Source of the DNA: Dokdonella_A sp963834755
GTDB lineage: Bacteria; Pseudomonadota; Gammaproteobacteria; Xanthomonadales; Rhodanobacteraceae
NCBI GenBank assembly: GCA_963834755.1
Contig: CAWICQ010000011.1
Coordinates: forward strand, 330,027-394,026
DNA: 64,000 bases
Direction: 5' to 3'
A program made the position numbers and the translations under genes. The number at the start of each line of letters is the position of its first letter. Position 1 is the stretch's first letter. The notes below the pieces were generated by a model that was given only the letters and a program-made list of their open reading frames with translations, had not been told where the DNA came from and searched no databases. Shown in pieces: positions 42,283 to 50,369 of the stretch.

Positions 42283-43303
42283 GTGCTGAAGATCGACACC
42301 CACGCCCACATCCTGCCGCCGGACTGGCCGAACCTCGCCAACAAGTACGGCGACGATCGCTTCCCGGTGATGGTGCGCACCGAGGGCCGGCATCGCATTT
42401 ACAAGGACGGCAAGTTCTTTCGCGAAGTCTGGGCCAACGCGTTCGATCCCGAGGTGCGCATCGCCGACTACGCGAAATTCGGCGTCGACGTGCAGGTCGT
42501 GTCGACCGTGCCCGTGCTTGTTTTCGTACTGGGCGAAGCCGAGCCAGGCGCTCGAGCTGCACCGTCATCTAAACGATCACACCGCCGGCGTCTGCCGGAA
42601 ATATCCGCGCCAGTACGCGGGCATCGGCACGGTGCCGTTGCAGGCGCCGACCCTGGCGATCCAGGAAATGGAACGCTGCGTCGAGCAGCTCGGCCTTGCC
42701 GGCGTGCAGATCGGATCGCACTGCGAAGGCTGGAATCTGGATGCTCCGGAGTTGTTCCCGTTCTTCGAGGCCGCAGCCGATCTCGGCGCCGCAATCCTGG
42801 TGCATCCGTGGGACATGATGGGCCGCGAGTCGATGCCGAAATACTGGCTGCCGTGGCTGGTCGGCATGCCGGCCGAGCAATCGCGCGCGGCGTGCTCGCT
42901 GATTTTCGGCGGCGTGCTCGAACGGTTGCCGTCGCTCAAGGTCTGCTTTGCGCACGGCGGCGGATCGTTCCCGTACACGATCGGACGCATCGAGCACGGC
43001 TTTCGCATGCGTCCCGATCTCGTCGCCACGGACAACGCGCGCAATCCGCGCGAATATTTCGGGCGCATCTATTTCGATTCGTGCGTGCACGACGACGCGG
43101 CGCTGCGTTATCTCATCGACGTCGCCGGCATCGACACGATCATGCTGGGCACCGACTACCCTTTCCCGCTCGGCGAGCAGGAACCCGGCAGCGGCATCGC
43201 CGCGCTCAAGCTCGCCGCCGCCGACGAGGCGCGCCTTTATCACGGCACCGCGCTCGAATGGCTCGGCATTCCCCGCGACCGCTTCGCACCCACGCTGGAC
43301 TGA
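42283..43303 (+). pseudogene. nbaD: 2-amino-3-carboxymuconate-6-semialdehyde decarboxylase, frameshifted
   Basis: An amidohydrolase-fold decarboxylase (about 340 residues) turning ACMS into 2-aminomuconate semialdehyde. The GTG start gives VLKIDTHAHILPPDWPNL with zinc ligands His7 and His9; later come LVHPWDMMGRES, FAHGGGSFPYTIGRIEHG and the Asp ligand in MLGTDYPFPLGE. At 42517 the frame breaks: STVPV is followed by one extra base before FSYWAKPSQALELHRHLND, which in intact homologues continues directly as STVPV(M)FSYWAKP. All catalytic residues survive on either side. Likely a sequencing indel or a very recent mutation. Confidence 0.85.
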
Positions 43304-43307
43304 AACC

Positions 43308-43820
43308 ATGAAAGCACTTGCGCTCCCTCTCGCCATCGTCAGCTGCGCGCTGTTCGCGCAGGCCAAGACCGACTACGAGCTCAACGCCGGTCAGGTGCAT
43401 TTCCACGTGCCGCCCGATTGGACTGCGATCATGGAAAAGTCCGACGGCGACCCGCAGGCCGTGATCTTCCAGGTGCCCGATGCGGCTGCACAAGGCAGCG
43501 AAGACACCGCCAGCGTGACGGTGAAAACGCGAAGCCTGAAGGCGAGCGCGGATTTTTCCGGATTCGTGACCGAGGAATTCGAGCGCGCCAAGGGCCAGGC
43601 TGGCTATGAAACCGATTCGTCGAACAAGGATTCATCGGTGCACCGCTATTACGTCACGCGCAACAAGACGCGCTATCTCGTGCGCGACACATACCAACTC
43701 AACGGCAACGTCGCCGTCGAAGTACGCTGCCAGCGCCCGCTGATCGATGCGACGCCGAAGGACTGGAGCGATCGCTTCGACGCCGCGTGCGTCAGCGTCG
43801 TCGCTTCGATGAAGCGCTGA
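43308..43820 (+). CDS. exported hypothetical protein, 170 aa
   Basis: Starts with a signal peptide (MKALALPLAIVSCALFAQA), four bases after nbaD. The mature domain (YELNAGQVHFHVPPDWTAIMEKSDGDPQAVIFQVPD) recalls small periplasmic proteins that follow a 'computed lipid-like fold', but no family is certain. One Cys pair near the end (VRCQRPL, AACVSV) may form a disulfide. It is within the kynurenine block, between nbaD and kynU. Confidence 0.62.
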   Translation: MKALALPLAIVSCALFAQAKTDYELNAGQVHFHVPPDWTAIMEKSDGDPQAVIFQVPDAAAQGSEDTASVTVKTRSLKASADFSGFVTEEFERAKGQAGYETDSSNKDSSVHRYYVTRNKTRYLVRDTYQLNGNVAVEVRCQRPLIDATPKDWSDRFDAACVSVVASMKR

Positions 43821-43844
43821 GCCGCGACGGCAAGACGCACAACA

Positions 43845-45137
43845 ATGACGATGACGGACCAGATCGCTGTCGCCGAGGCGCACGCGCTCGCCGCGGATGC
43901 CGCCGATCCGCTGGCGTCGTTTCGTGACGAGTTTCTGATCCCGACCCATCTTGACGGCTCCGATCAGGTCTATTTCTGCGGCAACTCGCTCGGTCTGCAG
44001 CCGCGCGCGGTGGGCAAGGCGCTCGCCGACGAGCTCGAAGACTGGCGGCGACTCGCCGTCGAGGCGCACTTTCACGGCAAGCACCCGTGGATGCCGTATC
44101 ACGAGTTCGTGCGCGAGGACCTCGCGGCGGTGGTCGGCGCGCTGCCGAGCGAAGTCGTCGCGATGAACTCGCTGACCGTCAACCTGCACCTGATGATGGT
44201 GAGTTTCTATCGACCAACCGCCGAACGGCCGGCGATCCTGATCGAGAAGCACGCGTTTCCTTCCGATCGCTACGCGGTCGAATCACAGATCCGATTCCAC
44301 GCCTACGATCCTGCGGATGCGCTGATCGAGATCGAGGGCGACGAACCGGACGGCTCGATTTCCGACGCCGCGATCCAGCGCGTGCTCGATGAGCACGGAT
44401 CCCGCATCGCGCTGGTGCTGCTCGCCGGCGTGCAATACCGCACCGGACAGGCATTCGATTTGCGCGCCGTCACCGAAGCTGCGCATCGCAAGGGTTGCGT
44501 CGTCGGTTTCGATCTCGCGCACGCGGCGGGCAATCTCGCGCTGCGCCTGCACGATACGCGCTGCGATTTCGCGGTGTGGTGCAGCTACAAGTATCTCAAT
44601 GCCGGACCCGGCGCCGTCGCGGGCTGTTTCGTGCACGAACGTCACGCGAAGACCGCGCGTCCGCGTTTCGCCGGCTGGTGGGGCCACGATCAGGATTCGC
44701 GTTTCCGCATGGGTCCACATTTCGCGCCGACGCCCGGCGCGGACGGCTGGCAGCTCTCGAATCCGCCGATTCTGGCGCTCGCTCCGCTGCGTGTGTCGCT
44801 GTCGATCTTTCGCTGCGCAAGCATGGACGCGCTGCGCAAGAAATCGGTGGCACTCACGGCGTACTTCGAATCCCTGTTGCTTTCGCGCCTCGATCGCGTG
44901 CTCGAAATCGCCACGCCGCGCGAGCCCGAACGGCGCGGCTGCCAGCTCTCGCTGCGCGTGCGTGGCGGGCGCGACGACGGACGCGCGCTGTTCGATCATC
45001 TGAACGCGATCGGCGTGGTCGTCGACTGGCGCGAACCGGATGTCATCCGCGCCGCGCCGACGCCGCTCTACAACCGGCGCATCGATTGCCTGCGCTTCGT
45101 CGTCGCGGTCGAAGAATGGGCGGCGCGTCGTGGTTAG
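43845..45137 (+). CDS. kynU: kynureninase
   Basis: A 430-residue PLP enzyme cleaving (3-hydroxy)kynurenine to (3-hydroxy)anthranilate and alanine. YFCGNSLGLQPRAV, EVVAMNSLTVNLHLMMVSFYRPT, VGFDLAHAAGN and the Schiff-base lysine in WCSYKYLNAGPG (Lys249) are all present, as is GWWGHD. Full length. It precedes kmo by about 100 bases. In order of action Kmo comes first, then KynU. Confidence 0.97.
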   Translation: MTMTDQIAVAEAHALAADAADPLASFRDEFLIPTHLDGSDQVYFCGNSLGLQPRAVGKALADELEDWRRLAVEAHFHGKHPWMPYHEFVREDLAAVVGALPSEVVAMNSLTVNLHLMMVSFYRPTAERPAILIEKHAFPSDRYAVESQIRFHAYDPADALIEIEGDEPDGSISDAAIQRVLDEHGSRIALVLLAGVQYRTGQAFDLRAVTEAAHRKGCVVGFDLAHAAGNLALRLHDTRCDFAVWCSYKYLNAGPGAVAGCFVHERHAKTARPRFAGWWGHDQDSRFRMGPHFAPTPGADGWQLSNPPILALAPLRVSLSIFRCASMDALRKKSVALTAYFESLLLSRLDRVLEIATPREPERRGCQLSLRVRGGRDDGRALFDHLNAIGVVVDWREPDVIRAAPTPLYNRRIDCLRFVVAVEEWAARRG

Positions 45138-45242
45138 CTCGCAAACGCATCGCGCGACGGATATCTCGCGCTTCGCGTTTTCACGCCGCGTCGTGTTTGG
45201 CGCGCGGTGCCGTTGCGGCATCGTCGATTCACGCGAAAGCCG

Positions 45243-46664
45243 ATGAAACAGGACGACATCACGATCGTCGGCGCCGGGCTCGTCGGCACGCTGCTGGCGA
45301 CTCTGCTCGCGCAACGCGGTTTTTCGGTCAGCGTGTTCGAACGGCGCAGCGACCCGCGCATCGCCGGCTATGTCGGCGGCCGCTCGATCAATCTCGCGCT
45401 CGCCGAGCGCGGCCTGCACGGCCTGCGTCGCGCCGGCATGACCGACGCGGTGATGCGTCTCGCCGTGATGATGCGCGGACGCATGGTGCATCACCGCGAC
45501 GGCCACACAGAACTCTTGCGTTACGGTCGCGACGACAGCGAAGTCATCTGGTCGGTGAGTCGCGGCCGCCTCAACACGGCGCTGGTCGATACGGCCGAAC
45601 AAGCCGGGGCGAAGTTCCAATTCGACCGCAAACTGACCGGCGCAGACTTCGATGATGGCGCGACACTCCGTTTCCAAAGCGAATCGGGCGACGCGTACGC
45701 GCACCGCGTACCGTTCGCGATCGGCGCGGACGGCGCCGGATCGGCCTTGCGCGCAGCGATGAACGAAACGCAGCCGCTCGGCGAGCGCATCGAGCCGCTC
45801 GGACACGGCTACAAGGAACTCGAAATTCCCGCGCTGCCCGACTTTCCGGCCGCGACGATCCCAGCGGCCGCAGCGGCCGCACTCGCGCGCGGCGAACGTT
45901 TCGCCATCGAACCGAACGCGCTGCACATCTGGCCGCGCGGCGACTACATGTGCATTGCGCTGCCGAATGCCGAAGGCAGTTTCACGGTGACGCTGTTCCT
46001 TCCAAATCAGCCCGGATTGAATCCGGAAAATCCGAGTTTCGCGACTGTCGATTCGCCCGCCGCGGCACGCGCGCTGTTCGAGCGCGATTTTGCCGACGCG
46101 CTGCCGCTGATTCCGCAGCTCGAAGCAGATTTCGCAGCGAACCCGGTCGGCATCCTGGCCACGTTGTATCTGGACCGATGGCATCTCGATCGCCGTGCGC
46201 TGCTGATCGGCGATGCGGCGCACGCGATCGTGCCGTTTCACGGCCAGGGCATGAATTGCGGGTTCGAGGATGCGGTCGAGTTGGCGGACCTTTTCGTCGC
46301 GACACCGGACGATAGCGCCGCGGTGTTCGCCGAATTCGAGCGGCGCCGCCGACCGAACGCCGAAGCGATCGCCGCGATGGCGCTGGAAAACTACGTCGAA
46401 ATGCGCGATTCCGTAGCCGATCCGGCGTTCCTGCTGCGGCGCGAGCTCGCGCGCACGCTCGCCGAACGCAATCCGGACCGTTTCGTGCCGCGCTATTCGA
46501 TGGTCACCTTCACGCGCATGCCGTACGCGGAAGCATTCGCGCGCGGCGCGGCGCAGGGGCGATTGCTACGCGAGCTCAGCGCGGGCCATGAGCGGATCGC
46601 CGACATCGATCTCGCCGACGCCGACGTAAAAGTGCGCGAACGACTGGCGCCGCTCGCATCGTGA
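45243..46664 (+). CDS. kmo: kynurenine 3-monooxygenase
   Basis: A 473-residue FAD-dependent hydroxylase that converts L-kynurenine to 3-hydroxykynurenine with NADPH and oxygen. FAD motifs: VGAGLVGTLLA (GxGxxG at 10-15), SVSRGRLNTALVD and ALLIGDAAHAIVPFHGQGMNCGFED. The hydrophobic C-terminus anchoring eukaryotic KMO is shorter here. The start at 45243 (MKQDDITIVGAGL) is family-typical; a 12-residue upstream extension is unlikely. Its stop overlaps the next GTG. Confidence 0.96.
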   Translation: MKQDDITIVGAGLVGTLLATLLAQRGFSVSVFERRSDPRIAGYVGGRSINLALAERGLHGLRRAGMTDAVMRLAVMMRGRMVHHRDGHTELLRYGRDDSEVIWSVSRGRLNTALVDTAEQAGAKFQFDRKLTGADFDDGATLRFQSESGDAYAHRVPFAIGADGAGSALRAAMNETQPLGERIEPLGHGYKELEIPALPDFPAATIPAAAAAALARGERFAIEPNALHIWPRGDYMCIALPNAEGSFTVTLFLPNQPGLNPENPSFATVDSPAAARALFERDFADALPLIPQLEADFAANPVGILATLYLDRWHLDRRALLIGDAAHAIVPFHGQGMNCGFEDAVELADLFVATPDDSAAVFAEFERRRRPNAEAIAAMALENYVEMRDSVADPAFLLRRELARTLAERNPDRFVPRYSMVTFTRMPYAEAFARGAAQGRLLRELSAGHERIADIDLADADVKVRERLAPLAS

Positions 46665-47140
46665 GCGCGACCGAGACCACACGCATCCAGGCGCTGCTTA
46701 CGCTGTACCGCGAGTCGCATTACGACGTCGCGCTCGCGCGCCATCGCGTCGCGACGTTGCGCGTCGGCGAGCGTGCGCCGGCCGCCGTGCTGCGCTGGAT
46801 GCACGGCGATCGCACCGCGTTTTACATCACCTCATGCAATCCGCATTCGGAATCGCTGCCGCGCGAGGAAAACGAGCGGCGACTCGACGCGCTGCGCACG
46901 CAACTGCGCGAGCGCGGTTATCCGTATCTCGACGGTGCCGGCCATATTCCGGGCGAAGCGTGGCGCGAGCAATGCGTGCTCGTGCGCGGTATCGCCGAGC
47001 AGGAGATCGCCGAACTCGTGCGCGTTCACGAACAGAACAGCATCGTCGTCGTACGCGCGCAATGGCCGACGATGCTGCGGCTCTACCGGCCGGACTGGCG
47101 CGTGGCGATCGGCGAGCATGCGGACATCGAGTGGGCGTAG
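46661..47140 (+). CDS. DUF3293 domain-containing protein
   Basis: A 159-residue protein beginning at a GTG that overlaps the kmo stop (GTGA), so it is translationally coupled. FYITSCNPHSESLPREENERRLDALRTQLRERG, followed by a conserved Gly-Glu (HIPGEAWREQCVLVRG), matches DUF3293. No function is known for the family. Being coupled to kmo may simply reflect operon membership. Confidence 0.8.
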   Translation: MSATETTRIQALLTLYRESHYDVALARHRVATLRVGERAPAAVLRWMHGDRTAFYITSCNPHSESLPREENERRLDALRTQLRERGYPYLDGAGHIPGEAWREQCVLVRGIAEQEIAELVRVHEQNSIVVVRAQWPTMLRLYRPDWRVAIGEHADIEWA

Positions 47141-47293
47141 CGCGCGACGCGGCGCGCTTTTCGTGTCGCCGCGCGCCGCAGCAACCGCGCATCCGGCAAT
47201 GTTTGCGCGGCCGGCTCGCGAATCGAAGGATCCGGACATCGAGGTGAGACACGTCCGGACGCCGCATCGAAAACCTTGGTAGCCTCTCGGCGC

Positions 47294-47998
47294 ATGCCAT
47301 CGATCGATCAACACGACCGCCCCGCCCTGCTCGAAGCGCGCCGCCTCTGCTACGCGCGCAACGACGAGCCGATTTTCGGCCCGCTCGATTTCGCCTTGCA
47401 GCCCGGCGAGGTCGTGCTCATCGAGGGCGACAACGGCGCCGGCAAGACGACGCTGCTGCGCGTGCTTTCGGGTCTCCTCGAAGCCACGTCCGGCGAGGTG
47501 CTGCTGAACGGCGAGCCGTTGACGCTTGCACACCTTTCGCATCAGGTCGCGCTGCTCGGTCATCAGCCGGGGCTGAAGGCCGATCTCACCGCGATCGAGA
47601 ATCTCCGTTTCGCCGCCGGACTCAGTGGCGTGCGTTCCGGGATCAGTCCGGCCACCGCGCTCGCGGGCGTCGGCCTCGAGGGATTTTCCGACGTGCCGAC
47701 TCGCCAGCTTTCCGCCGGCCAGAAAAAGCGCGTGGCCCTCGCGCGCGTATTGCTCTCGCCCGTGGGTCTGTGGCTGCTGGACGAGCCGTACGCGAATCTC
47801 GATCTCGAAGGCATCAAGCTCGTCAATCGACTGCTCGAGCTGCACGCGCGGCGCGGCGGCGCGGCACTGATCACGTCGCATGGTGCGTATGCGTTCACGA
47901 GCGGAACGCCGCGCAAGATTCCGTTGCGAAACGGCGCGCGATCGGATGGGCGTGAATCCGGGGCTACGAATGGCGGAGTCCGTGCTCATGCTCCGTGA
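47294..47998 (+). CDS. ccmA: cytochrome c maturation ABC transporter ATPase CcmA
   Basis: A 234-residue ABC ATPase: Walker A EGDNGAGKTT (44-53), Q-loop GHQPGLKADLT, signature LSAGQKKR and Walker B LWLLDEPYANLD. With CcmB and CcmC it drives release of holo-CcmE. The ATG at 47294 is followed by PSIDQHDRPALLEARRLCYARN. The last about 25 residues (ARSDGRESGATNGGVRAHAP) are a nonconserved tail, next to repeat R1 copy 3, which separates ccmA from ccmB. Confidence 0.94.
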   Translation: MPSIDQHDRPALLEARRLCYARNDEPIFGPLDFALQPGEVVLIEGDNGAGKTTLLRVLSGLLEATSGEVLLNGEPLTLAHLSHQVALLGHQPGLKADLTAIENLRFAAGLSGVRSGISPATALAGVGLEGFSDVPTRQLSAGQKKRVALARVLLSPVGLWLLDEPYANLDLEGIKLVNRLLELHARRGGAALITSHGAYAFTSGTPRKIPLRNGARSDGRESGATNGGVRAHAP

Positions 47999-48018
47999 CG
48001 CGAAACGTTGCCCACGGT

Positions 48019-48106
48019 TGTCGTCCTCGCGCAAGCCCGGATCCAGTGCCTTCGACCTTTCGAGCATAAAAAAGGCGCTGGGTCCGGGCTTGCGCCGGGA
48101 CGACGA
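48019..48106. repeat. dispersed palindromic repeat R1, copy 3
   Basis: Arms TGTCGTCCTCGCGCAAGCCC and GGGCTTGCGCCGGGACGACG are inverted copies; the centre adds a smaller CCTTCGACC...AAAAAAGG pairing. It lies in the unusually long ccmA-ccmB gap (141 bases), where ccm genes normally abut or overlap. Confidence 0.8.
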
Positions 48107-48139
48107 TGGTGAAGGTGTTTCGTTGCTCGGGATTCGGCC

Positions 48140-48823
48140 ATGAAGCCCGGCACGTCTTCCGCCGCCTGCGCCGCATTGATCCGGCGCGACCTGACGCTCG
48201 TCTGGCGCCGTCGCGGCGATGCGCTGAACCCGATCCTGTTCGCGTTGATCGTCGTCGCGTTGTTTCCTCTCGCGCTCGGTCCCGAACCCGACAACCTGCG
48301 GCGGATTGCCGCGGGAACGGTGTTCGTCGCCTTGCTGCTTTCAGGTCTGCTTGCGCTCGATGCGCTGTTCCGCGGCGACTACGAGGACGGCTCGCTGGAG
48401 CAGCTGGTGCTGTCGCCGCACCCGCTTGCGCTGCTGCTCGGCTGCAAGATTGCCGTGCACTGGCTGACGACGGCCCTGCCGCTGTTGCTCGTCACGCCGC
48501 TTCTGGCGGAAATGCTGAACCTGCCGCACCCGGTTCTGCCGGTGCTGCTGCTCGCGCTCGCGATGGCGACGCCGCTCCTCAGCCTGATCGGCGCCGTGTG
48601 CGTCGCGCTGACGGTGGGCATGCGCCGCTCTGGTATGCTGCTGGCGCTGCTGGTGCTGCCGCTGTATGTGCCGGTTCTGATCTTCGGTGCGGGAGCCTGC
48701 AACGCGGCCCAGGTCGGTATCGCGTTCACGGCGCCGCTGCTCTGGCTCGGCGCGGGGCTGGTGCTGACGCTGGTACTGGCGCCGCTGGCGTGCGCGGCGG
48801 CTCTGAGGATTTCGCTGAGTTGA
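48140..48823 (+). CDS. ccmB: heme exporter protein CcmB
   Basis: A 227-residue inner-membrane protein with six helices, the permease subunit paired with CcmA. RRDLTLVWRRRGDALNPILFALIVVALFPLALGP at the start and GDYEDGSLEQLVLSPHPLALLLGCKIAVHWL are family signatures. Complete. The start ATG follows repeat R1, so the natural upstream spacing has been altered. Confidence 0.95.
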   Translation: MKPGTSSAACAALIRRDLTLVWRRRGDALNPILFALIVVALFPLALGPEPDNLRRIAAGTVFVALLLSGLLALDALFRGDYEDGSLEQLVLSPHPLALLLGCKIAVHWLTTALPLLLVTPLLAEMLNLPHPVLPVLLLALAMATPLLSLIGAVCVALTVGMRRSGMLLALLVLPLYVPVLIFGAGACNAAQVGIAFTAPLLWLGAGLVLTLVLAPLACAAALRISLS

Positions 48824-48831
48824 GGCGTAGC

Positions 48832-48957
48832 ATGTCCGGCGACCCGACTCCGTATCATCCGTTCGCGCCCAGGTCTCCAAGCGCGAACGCCGTCGCGCCG
48901 GTGCTGGCACGCATCGGGACGATCGACCGAGCCAAGGTTTCACGCAAGCCCGTATGA
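48832..48957 (+). CDS. small ORF between ccmB and ccmC, 41 aa
   Basis: An ATG nine bases after the ccmB stop opens a 41-codon frame (MSGDPTPYHPFAPRSPSANA...AKVSRKPV) whose TGA overlaps the ccmC ATG (ATGA). The product is polar with no membrane helix and unlike CcmD. The coupling geometry suggests it is translated, but the sequence is low in recognisable features and may be only a spacer. Confidence 0.35.
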   Translation: MSGDPTPYHPFAPRSPSANAVAPVLARIGTIDRAKVSRKPV

Positions 48958-49733
48958 ATCCGCTCGTACTCTGGTTTCACAAGATCGGCTCGCCGCCGAC
49001 GTTCTACCGCATCGCCGGCGCGTTCGTCCCGTGGCTGTTCGGCAGCGCGATCGCACTCGGTGCGCTCGCGCTGTATGGGGGTCTGGTGATGGCGCCGCGC
49101 GACTATCAACAGGGCGATGCGTATCGGATCATCTTCGTGCACGTTCCGTGCGCATGGATGGGTCTGTTCGCGTACGGATTCATGGCGCTCAACGCGTTCA
49201 TCGCGCTGGTCTGGCGCATCAAGCTCAGCGAGATCCTCGCGATGGCGAGCGCACCGATCGGCGCCGCGTTCACCTTCATCACGCTCGTCACGGGGTCGCT
49301 CTGGGGCAAACCGATGTGGGGCACGTGGTGGACCTGGGATGCGCGGCTGACATCCGAGCTGGTGCTGCTGTTCCTCTATCTCGGCGTCATCGGCCTCTAT
49401 CATGCGATCGAAGATCGTCGCCAGGCGGCACGCGCCGCGTCGTTCCTTGCGTTGATCGGTATCGTCAACGTGCCGATCGTGCATTTTTCGGTGAACTGGT
49501 GGAACACGCTGCATCAGGCGCAGACCGTGCGCTTGCTCGGTCCCTCGAAAATCAGCGGCGACATGCTGTGGCCGCTGCTGACGATGACTTTGGCGACCCA
49601 CATCTGGTTTTTCGCGAGTCTTCTCTCGCGCGCGCGCGTCGGATTGCTCGAACTCGAAGGCGGCAAGGACTGGGCGCGCGAAGTCGCGCTCGCCGATGCG
49701 CGCGCCAACGAAACGGTAAGCTCGCATGGCTGA
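48954..49733 (+). CDS. ccmC: heme exporter/handling protein CcmC
   Basis: A 259-residue six-helix protein of the heme-handling family. The WWD domain (GTWWTWDARLTSELVLLFLYLG) that binds haem at the periplasmic face, and the flanking axial histidines (IIFVHVPCAWMG; VPIVHFSVNWWNTLHQ), are intact. It loads haem onto CcmE. Tight overlaps with the short ORF upstream and ccmD downstream. Confidence 0.96.
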   Translation: MNPLVLWFHKIGSPPTFYRIAGAFVPWLFGSAIALGALALYGGLVMAPRDYQQGDAYRIIFVHVPCAWMGLFAYGFMALNAFIALVWRIKLSEILAMASAPIGAAFTFITLVTGSLWGKPMWGTWWTWDARLTSELVLLFLYLGVIGLYHAIEDRRQAARAASFLALIGIVNVPIVHFSVNWWNTLHQAQTVRLLGPSKISGDMLWPLLTMTLATHIWFFASLLSRARVGLLELEGGKDWAREVALADARANETVSSHG

Positions 49734-49899
49734 CTTCTTTGCAATGGGCGGTTATGGCGTTTATCTCTGGCCGTCGTATGCAGTGTTCGTCGTCGTATTG
49801 GCGATCGATGCGCTGGCCCTCCGCCTCCGCCGCCGGCGCGTGCTGGCCGAATTGCGCGGCAAGTTGAAGCGCCGCGAGGCGCGCGGGACGACACCATGA
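49726..49899 (+). CDS. ccmD: heme exporter protein CcmD
   Basis: A 57-residue single-span membrane protein. ADFFAMGGYGVYLWPSYAVF is the conserved N-terminus, followed by one helix and a basic tail (LRLRRRRVLAELRGKLKRREARG). It links CcmE to the CcmABC complex. It overlaps the end of ccmC and ends with ATGA shared with ccmE. Confidence 0.92.
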   Translation: MADFFAMGGYGVYLWPSYAVFVVVLAIDALALRLRRRRVLAELRGKLKRREARGTTP

Positions 49900-50369
49900 C
49901 ACCGACGCGAAAACGCCGCCTGATCGTGATCTCGCTCGTCGTTGCGGCCGTCGCAATCGCGACGGGTTTGAGCGTGGTCGCGCTGCAGCAGAGCATGACC
50001 TATCTGTATTCGCCGTCCGAAGTGCACGACGGCCGTCCGCCGAAAGAGGCACGCTTCCGCCTCGGTGGCGTCGTCGAGGAACACTCGATTCAACGCGCGG
50101 GCGACTCGCTCAAGGTCGATTTCGTCGTGACCGACCGCTTCCAGACCATTCCGGTCGAATACACCGGCATCCTTCCCGACCTCTTCCGCGAAGGACAGAG
50201 TGTCGTCGCGACCGGCGCGATGCAGGACGGGCGCTTCGTCGCCACCGAAGTGCTCGCCAAGCACGACGAGACCTACATGCCGCCCGAAGTCGCCGATGCG
50301 ATCGCGAAGGCGAAAGCGGCCCATGTCGATCATGCGTCCGCGACGTCTGCGCCGCGAGGCACCCCATGA
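49896..50369 (+). CDS. ccmE: cytochrome c-type biogenesis heme chaperone CcmE
   Basis: A 157-residue membrane-anchored OB-fold protein. One N-terminal helix (RRLIVISLVVAAVAIATGLSVVAL), RFRLGGVVEEHSI, and the covalent haem site His123 with Tyr127 (LAKHDETYMP). It carries haem from CcmC to CcmF/H. Its stop overlaps the ccmF ATG. Confidence 0.97.
   Translation: MTPTRKRRLIVISLVVAAVAIATGLSVVALQQSMTYLYSPSEVHDGRPPKEARFRLGGVVEEHSIQRAGDSLKVDFVVTDRFQTIPVEYTGILPDLFREGQSVVATGAMQDGRFVATEVLAKHDETYMPPEVADAIAKAKAAHVDHASATSAPRGTP

Noticed and set aside
44283..46241. 652-codon minus-strand frame opposite kynU and kmo
   Set aside because: Arg/His-rich shadow translation over two certain genes; no domain is recognisable.
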